Shown here in pieces: positions 40,502 to 49,430 of a stretch of 64,000 nt of DNA. Position 1 is the stretch's first letter, and each line of letters begins with the position of its first letter. The stretch spans positions 186,001-250,000 of the forward strand of contig NZ_NBDP01000015.1 of NCBI RefSeq assembly GCF_004123845.1, read 5' to 3'. A program made the position numbers and the translations under genes. The stretch is from Allobosea sp. Tri-44. GTDB lineage: Bacteria; Pseudomonadota; Alphaproteobacteria; Rhizobiales; Beijerinckiaceae. The notes under the pieces are model-generated. The model did not search any database and had not been told where the DNA came from. It worked only from the letters and a program-made list of their open reading frames with translations.

Positions 40502-43027
40502 ATGACCAGCTCCCAGCGCGATTATCTTCCGCTCGTCCTCGCCGCAATCGGCCTCGCCATCCTGCCCTCGCTGATGCATGCGGTCGGGCTCGGCACGACC
40601 TCGGCCACCGAGGTCGTGGTCTTCGCCATCGCCTGCATGGCGCTCAACATCCTGGTCGGCACCACCGGCCTGGTCTCCTTCGGCCACGGCGCCTGGTTCG
40701 GCATCGCCGCCTATGCGGCGGGCCTGATCCAGCGCAACTGGCTGCCCGGCCAGTTCGCCTTGCCAATCCTGCTCGCAGTCGCGCTCGTCGCGCTGATCGC
40801 CTTCGCCTTCGGCGCCCTGATCCTGCGTCGCAAGGGCGTCTATTTCTCGCTGCTGACGCTGGCGCTCGCCGCCATGATCTATTCGGTCGCCTTCCGCTGG
40901 ACCTCGGTCACCGGCGGCGAGGACGGCCTCGGCGGCATCAAGCGTCCGCTCTTCGCCGGCGTCGATTTCGAGGTCGCCCTGCCCTTCTACATGCTGGTCG
41001 CGACGATCGCCTTTGTTGTGGTCTACGGCCTCTGGCGCTTCCATCGCTCGCCTGTCGGCACCGTCCTCGTCGCGATCCGCGAGAACGAGCAGCGCGCCCG
41101 CTTCCTCGGCTACGCCACGAACCGCTACAAGCTCGTCGCCTTCACCGTCTCGGCCGCGCTGACAGGGCTCGCCGGCACGCTCCTCCTCTTCAACAACCGC
41201 ATGACCTCGGCCGAGCCGATCTCCGTCGCCTTCTCCGGCGAGCTCCTGGCGATGGTCGTGATCGGCGGCATGCGCTCCTTCCTCGGGCCGGCACTGGGCG
41301 CGCTCTTCTTCGTTGTCTTCCGCGACTATCTCTCCAGCGTCACCGAAAACTGGCTGTTCTGGTTCGGCCTGCTCTTCGTCGCCTTCATCGTCTTCTCGCC
41401 CGACGGGCTCGTCGGCGTCGGCCAGCGCCTGCTCAAGCCCTTCCGCAAGCAGGTCGCCGAGGATGCGGCGATGTCGGCCCGCAAGGCCGGCGCCGTCGAG
41501 CTCCCCGCCTTCATGAAGCCGCAGGATGCCGGCGACGGCACCATCCTGACTGCGACCGGCCTCGCCAAGAGCTTCGGCGGCATCAAGGCGGTCGAGAACG
41601 TCGATATCACCATGCGCGACCGGCGCCTGCATGCGCTGATCGGCCCCAACGGCGCCGGCAAGACCACCGCCTTCAACCTGATCTCCGGTCTGTTCAAGCC
41701 TGACCGCGGCGAGGTCCGCCTGCGTGAGCGCGACATCGCCGGGCTCTCACCCGAGGCGATCACCCGGGCCGGTATCGGCCGCGCCTTCCAGATCACCAAT
41801 CTCTTCCCGACGCTCTCGGTCGCCGAGAATGTCCGCCTCGCCGTGCAGGCGCGGGCCCCCGAGCGCTTCGGCCTCTGGCAAGCGGCTGGTGGGCTGGATC
41901 AGGTCAATGACGAGACCCGTCAGGTCATCTCGACCATGGGCCTCTCCGGCATCGAAGCGGCCGAAGCCGGCTCGCTCAGCTATGGCGGCCAGCGCCTGCT
42001 CGACATGAGCCTCGCCCTCGCCACCAGCCCGCGCATCCTCCTGCTCGACGAGCCGCTCGCCGGCCTTGCCGCGGCCGAGCGCGAGCGCGTCGGCAACCTG
42101 ATCAAGTCGATCTCGACCGATCTGCCGGTGCTGCTGGTCGAGCACGACATCGACCGCGTCTTCGCCATCGCCGACCATGTCACAGTGATGAACGAGGGCT
42201 CGGTGCTGGTCGACGGCACGGTCGAGGACGCCCGCTCGTCGCCGAAGGTGCAAGAGGTCTATATCGGCTCGGGCGCCCATGCGCTGGCCGAGAAGCCGCG
42301 CGAGAGCGCCGCCGGTTCCAAAGTCCTGCTCGGGCTCGACAAGATCGATACCTTCTACGGCAAGAGCCACATCCTGCGTGACGTCTCCTTCGGCGTGCAC
42401 GAGAACGAGATCGTCGCCTTGCTCGGCCGCAACGGCGCCGGCAAGTCGACCTTGCTCAAGACCATCACCGGCATCGCCCCGCCGGCTTCCGGCGCGATCA
42501 GCCTTGCCGGCAGCGATATCGCCCGCCTGCCGCCGGCTGGGATCGCCCGTGCCGGTATCGCCTATGTGCCACAGGGCCGCGGCCTCTTCGCCGGCATGAG
42601 CGTCAAGGACAACATGGAGCTCGGCCGCCTCAAGCGCCGGACCGGCAACGGCACCCATTGGGAAGACGAGAAAATCTTCGCCTTCTTCCCGCGCATCAAG
42701 CAGCGCTGGCATTCCCCTGCCGATTACCTCTCCGGCGGCGAACAGCAGATGGTGGCGGTGGCGCGCGCGCTGTCCGGCGACACCCGCGTCCTGCTGCTCG
42801 ACGAGCCGTTCGAGGGATTGGCCCCAGCGGTGGTCGAGGAGCTGTTCGAGGCCTTCGACAAGCTCAGGAGGGAGATCGCCATCGTCATCGTCGACCACCA
42901 TCTCGACCTGGCGCTGGCGCTCTCCGACCGCACCGTCGTGCTCGAACGCGGCCAGGTCACCCATATCGGCCCATCACGGGCGTTGAGCCAGGACCTCGCG
43001 CTGCGGCGGCAAGTGCTGTGGTTGTGA
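40502..43027 (+). CDS. Fused LivM permease / LivG ATPase / LivF ATPase
   Basis: 841 residues in one frame. Residues 1-310 are the LivM permease (GLVSFGHGAWFGIAAYAAGL, REDxxR-like AIRENEQRARFLGY, VIGGMRSFLGPALGA). Residues about 345-590 are LivG: Walker A GPNGAGKTT (381-389), signature LSYGGQR (492-498), Walker B ILLLDEPLA (512-520). Residues about 607-841 are LivF: Walker A GRNGAGKST (642-650), signature LSGGEQ (743-748), Walker B VLLLDEP (763-769). Separate genes are usual; LivM-LivG fusions are known, a three-part fusion with both ATPases is uncommon. All motifs are intact, so it should work as a heterodimer-like ATPase in cis, with LivH as the second permease. Confidence 0.94.
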   Translation: MTSSQRDYLPLVLAAIGLAILPSLMHAVGLGTTSATEVVVFAIACMALNILVGTTGLVSFGHGAWFGIAAYAAGLIQRNWLPGQFALPILLAVALVALIAFAFGALILRRKGVYFSLLTLALAAMIYSVAFRWTSVTGGEDGLGGIKRPLFAGVDFEVALPFYMLVATIAFVVVYGLWRFHRSPVGTVLVAIRENEQRARFLGYATNRYKLVAFTVSAALTGLAGTLLLFNNRMTSAEPISVAFSGELLAMVVIGGMRSFLGPALGALFFVVFRDYLSSVTENWLFWFGLLFVAFIVFSPDGLVGVGQRLLKPFRKQVAEDAAMSARKAGAVELPAFMKPQDAGDGTILTATGLAKSFGGIKAVENVDITMRDRRLHALIGPNGAGKTTAFNLISGLFKPDRGEVRLRERDIAGLSPEAITRAGIGRAFQITNLFPTLSVAENVRLAVQARAPERFGLWQAAGGLDQVNDETRQVISTMGLSGIEAAEAGSLSYGGQRLLDMSLALATSPRILLLDEPLAGLAAAERERVGNLIKSISTDLPVLLVEHDIDRVFAIADHVTVMNEGSVLVDGTVEDARSSPKVQEVYIGSGAHALAEKPRESAAGSKVLLGLDKIDTFYGKSHILRDVSFGVHENEIVALLGRNGAGKSTLLKTITGIAPPASGAISLAGSDIARLPPAGIARAGIAYVPQGRGLFAGMSVKDNMELGRLKRRTGNGTHWEDEKIFAFFPRIKQRWHSPADYLSGGEQQMVAVARALSGDTRVLLLDEPFEGLAPAVVEELFEAFDKLRREIAIVIVDHHLDLALALSDRTVVLERGQVTHIGPSRALSQDLALRRQVLWL

Positions 43028-43043
43028 TGACGGTTCTCCTCCG

Positions 43044-43193
43044 CCGTCATTCCGGGGCTGCGCGCAGCGAAGAGCCCGGAACCCATAACCACTGCCTATC
43101 CCGGAAGAACCGTCGCCATTGCCGCGCCTCGTCTTTGGCCCTCTGCGGTTATGGGTTCCGGGCTCACGCCTGCGGCGTGCCCCGGAATGACGG
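43044..43193. repeat. Intergenic palindromic repeat (GTCATTCCGGGG type), copy 2
   Basis: Same element as 39431-39577: CCGTCATTCCGGGGCTG... CCCATAACC and GGTTATGGGTTCCGGGC... GCCCCGGAATGACGG form a long stem. It separates the transporter from the 3-hydroxyacid dehydrogenase gene and might lower expression of the latter. Confidence 0.75.
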
Positions 43194-43229
43194 CGTGGCT
43201 TCGACATCTCTGAACCCGGATGTTTTCGC

Positions 43230-44171
43230 ATGACCAAGATCGCCATCGTCGGCTCGGGCCTGATCGGCCGCGCCTGGGCCACCGTCTTCGCCAGCCACGG
43301 CTTCGAAGTCGCGCTGCACGATGTGAAGCCCGACGCCGCCAAGGCCGCCCGCACCCATATCGGCAGGAACCTCAGGGAGCTCGCCGGCCACGGCCTCGTC
43401 GACGACCCCAAGGGTTCGATCGCCCGCATCCGCGTCGCCAGGGATCTCGCCGATGCGCTGAAGGGTGTCGCGCTGGTGCAGGAGAACGGGCCGGAGACGG
43501 TCGAGGCCAAACGCGAGCTCTTCGCGCAGATGGATGCGCTCGCGCCCGCTTCCGCGATCCTGGCGTCCTCGACCTCCTTCATCATGGCCTCGAGCTTCTC
43601 GGAGGAGCTGAAGGGCCGGGCCCGCTGCCTCGTCGCCCATCCGGTCAACCCGCCGCATCTGGTGCCGATCGTCGAGCTCGCCCCGGCGCCCTGGACCGAT
43701 CCGAAGGTCGTCGCCAGGGCCAAGCGCATCTACGAGCAGGCCGGGCAGGTCGCGATCATGCTGCGCAAGGAAAAGCCCGGCTTCGTGCTCAACCGCCTGC
43801 AGGCGGTGCTGCTGGCTGAGGCTTTCCGCCTTGTCGGCGAGGGCGTCGCCAGCGCCGAGGATGTCGACAAGACCATACGCGACGGGCTCGGCCTGCGCTG
43901 GTCGTTCATGGGTCCGTTCGAGACGATCGAGCTCAATGCGCCCGGCGGCATCCCCGACTATTGCGCACGTTATTCGGAATCGCTCGACCGCATGGTCAAG
44001 TCCTCGGAGGGGCTCGGCAATCCGTTCAAGCCGGAGACGGTCACCGAAGTGATGCGCGAATGGCGCGGCGCGCAGGAGGCCGGCCGCGTCAAGCGCCTGA
44101 GCGACTGGCGCGACAGCCGCCTCGCCGCCTTGCAGGCCCATAAGCGCGCGGCGAAGCGCAAGCCGGCGTGA
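43230..44171 (+). CDS. 3-hydroxyacyl-CoA dehydrogenase-family protein (L-gulonate/lambda-crystallin type)
   Basis: 313 residues. NAD motif IAIVGSGLIGRAWATVFASHG (8-16 is GxGxxG), SSTSFIMASSFSEELK, HPVNPPHLVPIVEL containing the catalytic His, and DGLGLRWSFMGPFETIELNAPGG, the pattern shared with L-gulonate 3-dehydrogenase and carnitine 3-dehydrogenase. These oxidise a beta-hydroxy acid without CoA. The next gene encodes a beta-keto acid cleavage enzyme, so I infer that this enzyme supplies the beta-keto acid. Carnitine is one candidate substrate but the thioesterase domain found fused to some carnitine dehydrogenases is absent. Confidence 0.9.
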   Translation: MTKIAIVGSGLIGRAWATVFASHGFEVALHDVKPDAAKAARTHIGRNLRELAGHGLVDDPKGSIARIRVARDLADALKGVALVQENGPETVEAKRELFAQMDALAPASAILASSTSFIMASSFSEELKGRARCLVAHPVNPPHLVPIVELAPAPWTDPKVVARAKRIYEQAGQVAIMLRKEKPGFVLNRLQAVLLAEAFRLVGEGVASAEDVDKTIRDGLGLRWSFMGPFETIELNAPGGIPDYCARYSESLDRMVKSSEGLGNPFKPETVTEVMREWRGAQEAGRVKRLSDWRDSRLAALQAHKRAAKRKPA

Positions 44172-44205
44172 GCTTTTGATTTCGGATCAGCGAAGGACTT
44201 ATTGC

Positions 44206-45138
44206 ATGGCCAAGAACCGCAAAGTCATCATTACCTGCGCCGTCACCGGCGCGATCCATACCCCCTCGATGTCGCCTTACCTACCGGTGACGCCGGAGGA
44301 GATCATCGACGCCGCGGTCGGCGCGGCTGAGGCCGGCGCGGCGCTGGTCCATGTCCATGCCCGCAATCCCAAGACCGGCCAGCCCGACCAGTCGCCGGAG
44401 GCCTTCGAGCCCTTCCTCAAGGTGATCAAACAGCGCTCGAACTGCGTCATCAACATCACCACCGGCGGCGCGCCCACCATGCTGGTCGAGGAGCGGCTGA
44501 AGCCCTGCGCCCATTTCAAGCCCGAGGTCGCCTCGCTCAATATGGGCTCGATGAATTTCGGGCTCTACCCGATGCTGAACCGCTTCAAGGAGTTCAAGCA
44601 CGACTGGGAGCGGCCCTATCTCGAGGGCTCGAACGACCGCGTCTTCAAGAACACCTTCAAGGACATCGAGAACATCCTGACGACCTGCGCCGAGAACGGC
44701 ACCCGCTTCGAGATCGAGTGCTACGACATCGGCCATCTCTATACGCTCGCCCATTTCGTCGACCGCGGGCTGGTCAAGCCGCCCTTCTTCGTCCAGTCGG
44801 TCTTCGGCCTGCTCGGCGGCATCGGCCCGCATCCCGAGGACGTCGTCCATATGAAGCGCACCGCCGACCGGCTCTTCGGCGACGACTATCACTGGTCGGT
44901 GCTCGGCGCCGGCCGCCACCAGCTACCGATCGCGGCGATGGCGGTCGCGATGGGCGGCAATTTGCGCGTCGGCCTCGAGGATTCGCTCTGGCTCGGCCCA
45001 GGCCAGCTCGCCAAGTCGAACGCCGACCAGGTCCGCGCCGCCCGCAAGATCATCGAGGGCCTCGGCCTCGAGATCGCCACCCCGGACGACGCCCGCGAGC
45101 AATTGCAGCTGAAGGGCGCCGACAAGGTCGCGTTCTGA
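44206..45138 (+). CDS. Beta-keto acid cleavage enzyme (BKACE, DUF849)
   Basis: About 310 residues, TIM-barrel zinc enzyme that condenses a beta-keto acid with acetyl-CoA and splits it into acetoacetate and a CoA ester. Zinc-binding His49 and His51 lie in LVHVHARNPKTGQPD; further family segments are INITTGGAPTMLVEERL, ASLNMGSMNFGLYPM, ECYDIGHLYTLAHFV and SVFGLLGGIGPHPED, ending with the NLRVGLEDSLWLGPGQLAKSN loop. In the reference enzyme Kce an early Glu (CGAE) helps catalysis; here the motif is TGAIHTPS, so substrate specificity differs. ATG 44206 with AAGGAC upstream; an in-frame start at 44176 is less likely. Confidence 0.92.
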   Translation: MAKNRKVIITCAVTGAIHTPSMSPYLPVTPEEIIDAAVGAAEAGAALVHVHARNPKTGQPDQSPEAFEPFLKVIKQRSNCVINITTGGAPTMLVEERLKPCAHFKPEVASLNMGSMNFGLYPMLNRFKEFKHDWERPYLEGSNDRVFKNTFKDIENILTTCAENGTRFEIECYDIGHLYTLAHFVDRGLVKPPFFVQSVFGLLGGIGPHPEDVVHMKRTADRLFGDDYHWSVLGAGRHQLPIAAMAVAMGGNLRVGLEDSLWLGPGQLAKSNADQVRAARKIIEGLGLEIATPDDAREQLQLKGADKVAF

Positions 45139-45236
45139 CAGGTCTTAACCCGCATCCGGCGAGCTTGGCTTGCCGGATACCTCTACGCTAAAGCTCGCGG
45201 CCGACCCCCAAGCGAACCCGGCCGGCCGCTGAGTCA

Positions 45237-46877
45237 ATGCATACCTTCACGTTCATCCTGATCCTGGTCATGGCCGTGGTGGCCTCGCAGCCGCTCACCC
45301 GGCTGTTCAGGATCGTCCCGCTTCCGATCGTCCAGATCGCGCTCGGCGCGGCGCTCGCCTGGCCAACCGCCGGCTTCCATACCGCGATCGAGCCGGAACT
45401 CTTTCTCCTGCTCTTCATCGCGCCGCTGCTCTTCGCCGACGCCTGGGAAGCGCCGAAGCGCGAATACCGCCGGCTGCTGCGGCCGATCCTGTCGCTGTCT
45501 TTCGGCCTGGTCTTCTTCACCACCCTCGGCTGCGGCCTCGCCTTGCACTGGCTGGTGCCCTCCATGCCGCTGCCGGTGGCCTTCGCGCTCGCCGCCGTGC
45601 TCTCGCCGACCGATGCCGTCGCGGTCTCCTCCATTGTCGACAAGGAGAGCGTGCCGAAGGACCTGATGCATATTCTCGAAGGGGAATCGCTGCTCAACGA
45701 CGCCTCCGGCCTAGTGATCTTCCGCTTCGCCACCGCCGCGGCCCTGACCGGCAGCTTCTCGCTCTGGCAGGCCTCGCTCGCCTTCCTCTTCGCCGTCGCC
45801 GGAGGTGTCGCCGCAGGCCTGCTCGCGGTCATCGTGGTCTCCTGGGCGCTGAAGCTGCTGGCGAAGTTCGATCGGATCCCGCCGGAGGCGCAGGTGCTGG
45901 TCGTGATGTTCCTGCCCTTCGCCGCCTTCCTGGCGGCGGAGGCAGTGCACGCGTCCGGCGTGCTCGCCGCCGTCGTCGCCGGCCTCACGGTCGGGCGCAC
46001 GCGCACCGCCAGCCAGCTCAGCGTCTCTGCCTATATGCTCGCCCACTCCTTCTGGACGATGCTCGCCTTCCTCCTCAACGGCACGCTCTTCGTGGTGCTC
46101 GGCCTGCAATTGCCGGCGATCATCCGTGCCGTGCCGCCGGCACTGACCAGCTCACACTGGCTCTGGCAGCCGCTCGGCATCGTCGTCGCGCTGACGCTTT
46201 GCCTGATCGTCCTGCGTTATCTTTGGATCACGGTGGCGGTCGGGGCCGGACGCATCATCAGCCGGCTCAGGCGCGAGGTTCCATTGAACGCCACCCCGCG
46301 TATCCGTCTTGCAAGCTCGATCGCCGGCGTGCGCGGCGCCGTCACGCTGGCCGGCGTCTTGTCCTTGCCCGTGCTCGCACTCGACGGCTCGCCCTTTCCA
46401 GGACGGGACGTCGCGATCTTCCTGGCCGCCGGCGTGATCCTGCTCTGGCTCGTGATCGCCAGCGTCGGACTGCCGCCGATCGTGCGCGGGCTCGTTGTCG
46501 GACACGCCGCTCATGCCACCGAGGTGCGCAGGGCGCGCATCACCGCCACTGAAGCCGCGATCGCCCGGCTCGAGGGCGTCGCCCATCGCGGCGGCACCGA
46601 CGGCGCTGCGACTGTCGACCAGGCGGTGGCAGAGGGCCTGATCGCGACTTACCGGCGCCGCCTCGCCTTGCTCGACGACGGCAAGACGCCGCAGGAGGAA
46701 GCCGTGACGCTACAAAAGGCCGAGGGTGCATTGCGCCATGCAGCCCTGACCGCAGAACGCGAGGCTCTGCGTGGCCTGCTCAAGAGCGGCGAGATCGACG
46801 ACGCCACCTTCAACGCGCTGGCGCACGAACTCGCTTTGCATGACGTGCTCGCCGAGGCCAAGGCCAGATCCCGCTGA
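45237..46877 (+). CDS. Na+/H+ antiporter, CPA1 family
   Basis: 546 residues with about 12 membrane helices in the first 420 and a cytoplasmic tail of about 110 residues rich in charged helices. Ion-path motifs are LSPTDAVAVSSIVD (Asp of the transport site) and EGESLLNDASGLVIFRF (Asn-Asp), with AVHASGVLAAVVAGLTVGR and later SSIAGVRGAVTLAGVLSLPV. Role: sodium or potassium extrusion and pH balance at the inner membrane. ATG 45237 has no strong ribosome site. It is a single gene between the BKACE gene and a convergent methyltransferase. Confidence 0.9.
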   Translation: MHTFTFILILVMAVVASQPLTRLFRIVPLPIVQIALGAALAWPTAGFHTAIEPELFLLLFIAPLLFADAWEAPKREYRRLLRPILSLSFGLVFFTTLGCGLALHWLVPSMPLPVAFALAAVLSPTDAVAVSSIVDKESVPKDLMHILEGESLLNDASGLVIFRFATAAALTGSFSLWQASLAFLFAVAGGVAAGLLAVIVVSWALKLLAKFDRIPPEAQVLVVMFLPFAAFLAAEAVHASGVLAAVVAGLTVGRTRTASQLSVSAYMLAHSFWTMLAFLLNGTLFVVLGLQLPAIIRAVPPALTSSHWLWQPLGIVVALTLCLIVLRYLWITVAVGAGRIISRLRREVPLNATPRIRLASSIAGVRGAVTLAGVLSLPVLALDGSPFPGRDVAIFLAAGVILLWLVIASVGLPPIVRGLVVGHAAHATEVRRARITATEAAIARLEGVAHRGGTDGAATVDQAVAEGLIATYRRRLALLDDGKTPQEEAVTLQKAEGALRHAALTAEREALRGLLKSGEIDDATFNALAHELALHDVLAEAKARSR

Positions 46878-46892
46878 CTGCCGGCGCTGGCG

Positions 46893-47675
46893 CTAGCTGC
46901 GGACCGCGAGGATGAACAGGCGCGGGAAGCGGAGCAGCACCTTGCCGTCCGGCTCGACCGGGTAGGCCGCGGCGATCTTCTCGCGATAGCGTGCGAGGAA
47001 AGCCTCGCGCTCCTCGGCCGGCAGGGGATCGATATAGGGTTTCAGCCCTGTGCTCTTGAACCACTCGACGATCGCATCATGGCCGGCGAGCGCGTGGACA
47101 TAGGTCGTCTGCCAGATGTCGACCTGGCAGCCGGCTTCCATCAGCCAACGCCGATAATCCGAGAACGAGCCGATCACCGCCTTCGAGGCCCGCGCATTGG
47201 CGAGGCGAGCGGCCCACGGCCCCTCGGCCGCGGCCTCGTCCATCGCGACATGCGAGGGTTCGCTGAGGTTGTTGGGCATCTGCACCGCAAGCGCCCCACC
47301 CGGCGCCAGTGACCGCGCCAGCCGCGCGAACAAAGCGGGATGGTCGGGAATCCATTGCAGCGCCGCATTGGCGAAGATCAGGTCGTAGCGACCATCCGCC
47401 GACCAATTCTCCAGATCGGCCAAGGTGAACGAAAGCTGCGGCAGGCGCTTGCGCGCCTTCTCCAGCATGTCCGGCGAGGAATCGAGACCTTCGACCTTGG
47501 CAGCCGGGAAGCGGGCGGCGACCAGCTCGGTGCTGTTGCCCGGTCCGCAGCCGAGATCGATGCAGTGCTGCGGATCGGTGAGGCGCACGCGCTGGATCAG
47601 GTCGAGCGGCGGCCGTGTCCGCTCGTCCTCGAAGCGCAGATACTGGTTCGCATCCCAGTCGACCTTGCCCGTCAT
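46893..47675 (-). CDS. tam: Trans-aconitate 2-methyltransferase
   Basis: 260 residues, normal for Tam. The start [21 protein letters not shown], motif [38 protein letters not shown] and [19 protein letters not shown] match the family closely, as do [21 protein letters not shown] and FPRLFILA. It methylates trans-aconitate, an inhibitor that forms from cis-aconitate, and acts in the cytoplasm. Single gene, convergent with the antiporter. Confidence 0.93.
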   Translation of the reverse strand: MTGKVDWDANQYLRFEDERTRPPLDLIQRVRLTDPQHCIDLGCGPGNSTELVAARFPAAKVEGLDSSPDMLEKARKRLPQLSFTLADLENWSADGRYDLIFANAALQWIPDHPALFARLARSLAPGGALAVQMPNNLSEPSHVAMDEAAAEGPWAARLANARASKAVIGSFSDYRRWLMEAGCQVDIWQTTYVHALAGHDAIVEWFKSTGLKPYIDPLPAEEREAFLARYREKIAAAYPVEPDGKVLLRFPRLFILAVRS

Positions 47676-47717
47676 CGCGCCTGCTCCGTCCGTCCATCTG
47701 GCGCGATGGCTACGCTC

Positions 47718-48422
47718 CTAGAGCGAGCGCATCAAGCCGCCATCGACGCGCAGGTTCTGGCCGGTGATGTAGCCGGCGCCGTCCGAGGCGAGGAAGGCGA
47801 TCGTCGCGGCGATCTCCTCGCTCGTGCCGTAGCGTCGCATCGGCACGCCATCGCGGCGCTCGTCGGTCTGCGGCAGCGAGTCGATCCAGCCTGGCAGGAC
47901 GTTGTTCATCCGCACGTTCTGGGCGGCGTATTGGTCGGCGAAGAGCTTGGTGTAGGCGGCGAGCCCGGCGCGGAACACCGCCGAGGTCGGGAACATCGCG
48001 CTCGGCTCGAAAGCCCAGGCGGTCGAGATGTTGATGATCGTCCCGCCCTTCTGCGCCGCCATCACCGGCGCGACCAGCCGGGTCGGCCGGATCACGTTCA
48101 TCAGGTAGACGTCGAGCCCGGTATGCCATTGCTCGTCGGTGATCTCGGTGATCGGCGCGCGCGGGCCGTGGCCGGCGCTGTTGACCAGCACATCGATGCG
48201 GCCGAAGCGCTCCATCGCCATGTCGATCAGGCGCTTGAGATCGTCGTTCGACTGGTTCGAGCCGGTGACGCCGAATCCGCCGAGCTCTTTCGCCAGCGCT
48301 TCGCCCTTGCCGGAGGAGGACAGGATCGCGACCTTGAAGCCGTCCTGCGCCAGCCGCTTTGCCGCGGCGGCGCCCATGCCACTGCCGCCGGCGGTAACAA
48401 CAGCTACTTTTTCTCCTGCCAT
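47718..48422 (-). CDS. SDR-family oxidoreductase
   Basis: About 234 residues. VAVVTAGGSGMGAAAAKRLAQ is the cofactor loop, SAGHGPRAPI replaces the usual NNAG form, catalytic Ser in INISTAWAFEP. The usual catalytic Tyr-x3-Lys is altered: the region reads FRAGLAAYTKLFADQYAAQ, so Tyr is displaced (Phe-Arg-Ala-Gly-Leu-Ala) and activity may differ from a standard dehydrogenase. C-terminal ITGQNLRVDGGL is normal. The ATG at 48422 follows GGAG; the upstream in-frame start adds poor-quality sequence. Divergent from the LysR gene, with a shared palindrome between. Confidence 0.85.
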   Translation of the reverse strand: MAGEKVAVVTAGGSGMGAAAAKRLAQDGFKVAILSSSGKGEALAKELGGFGVTGSNQSNDDLKRLIDMAMERFGRIDVLVNSAGHGPRAPITEITDEQWHTGLDVYLMNVIRPTRLVAPVMAAQKGGTIINISTAWAFEPSAMFPTSAVFRAGLAAYTKLFADQYAAQNVRMNNVLPGWIDSLPQTDERRDGVPMRRYGTSEEIAATIAFLASDGAGYITGQNLRVDGGLMRSL

Positions 48423-48505
48423 ATGGAGGCTCCATCTGCTCGGTGGGTTACGAAAGCAATGCAAGCAGCAAGGCTCATTCTAGCCTTTCTCGCATTGCCT
48501 GCGTA

Positions 48506-48521
48506 AACTCGCCAGCGAGTT
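48506..48521. promoter_or_regulatory. AACTCGC-CA-GCGAGTT inverted repeat between SDR and LysR genes
   Basis: Seven-base arms with two bases between, 33 bases before the LysR start. A symmetric site in a divergent LysR/target promoter is the usual place for LysR autoregulation and target control. Confidence 0.45.
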
Positions 48522-48553
48522 ACACGGCGCTCTATCAATAGAAAAACTATCGC

Positions 48554-49423
48554 ATGATCGAGACGCAGCAACGCCTGCCGTCGCTCAATGCTCTACGCGC
48601 CTTCGAGGCGGCAGCGCGGCACCTCAACTTCCGCGTTGCCGCCGATGAGCTCGGTGTCACGCAAGGCGCCGTCGCACAGCATGTCCGCGGGCTGGAGAGC
48701 GATCTCGGCCTGAAGCTGTTCGAACGCCAGCCGCGCCTGCTCGCCTTGACCAGCGCCGGTCGCAGCTATGCGACCCATGTCGCCCACGCCTTCGCCTTGC
48801 TCGCCGAGGCGACCGACAACCTTCGTCCGCAGCCCTTGCGCCTGACCATCAGCGCCACGCCGAGCATCGCGGCGAAATGGCTGGTGCCAAGGCTGCCCGA
48901 TTTCACCGCCGCCCATCCGCAGCTGGAGTTGAATATCCTCGCGAGCGATGCGCTGGCGAATTTCCAGTCGGATGGCGTCGACATCGCCATTCGCCAGGGC
49001 CGCCCGCCCTTCGGCCCAGGCCTGACCGCAGACCTGTTGTTCGAGCACGAGATCGTCGCAGCCTGCCATCCCAGCCTGCGTCCCGCCGAGGAAGAGCTGG
49101 CGCGCCTGCCCTTGCTACGCGACGGGCACGACCTCTGGCCGGAGTTCTTCGAGCGTGCGCTCGGGCGGCCCATGCCGCTGACGATCCGCAGCACGCGCTT
49201 CAACCAGACGGCACTGGCGATCGACGCCGCGATCGCCGGCCAGGGCATCGCGCTCGCCAGCCGCTTCCTGATCGAGCCCGACCTTGCCGCCGGCCGCCTC
49301 GCCCTGGCGACGCCGGCCAACATGCGCGGCGGCCTCGACTTCTACGTCGTCTGCGCCCGCAGGCCGCGCCATCCCGAGCAGGCCACGCTGGTCAAGGCGT
49401 GGCTGCTCGCCCAGCGCAGCTAA
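48554..49423 (+). CDS. LysR-family regulator, GcvA-like
   Basis: 289 residues. N-terminal HTH LPSLNALRAFEAAARHLNFR, AADELGVTQGAVAQHVRGLE and LGLKLFERQPRLLALT, typical of the GcvA/AmpR branch. The effector domain contains LTISATPSIAAKWLVPRLPDF, DVDIAIR-like GVDIAIRQGRPP, and FNQTALAIDAAIAGQGIALA. It probably controls the divergent SDR gene; the effector is unknown. ATG at 48554. Confidence 0.92.
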   Translation: MIETQQRLPSLNALRAFEAAARHLNFRVAADELGVTQGAVAQHVRGLESDLGLKLFERQPRLLALTSAGRSYATHVAHAFALLAEATDNLRPQPLRLTISATPSIAAKWLVPRLPDFTAAHPQLELNILASDALANFQSDGVDIAIRQGRPPFGPGLTADLLFEHEIVAACHPSLRPAEEELARLPLLRDGHDLWPEFFERALGRPMPLTIRSTRFNQTALAIDAAIAGQGIALASRFLIEPDLAAGRLALATPANMRGGLDFYVVCARRPRHPEQATLVKAWLLAQRS

Positions 49424-49430
49424 GCAGAGT

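Noticed and set aside
40376-41632. 418-residue acidic minus-strand ORF
   Set aside because: Antisense to the LivM part of the fusion; rich in Asp, Glu, Gly and Arg without domains.
43230-45138. Firm assignment as carnitine degradation
   Set aside because: Dehydrogenase and BKACE fit, but no thioesterase domain, betaine genes or choline/carnitine-type carrier; kept only as a candidate substrate.
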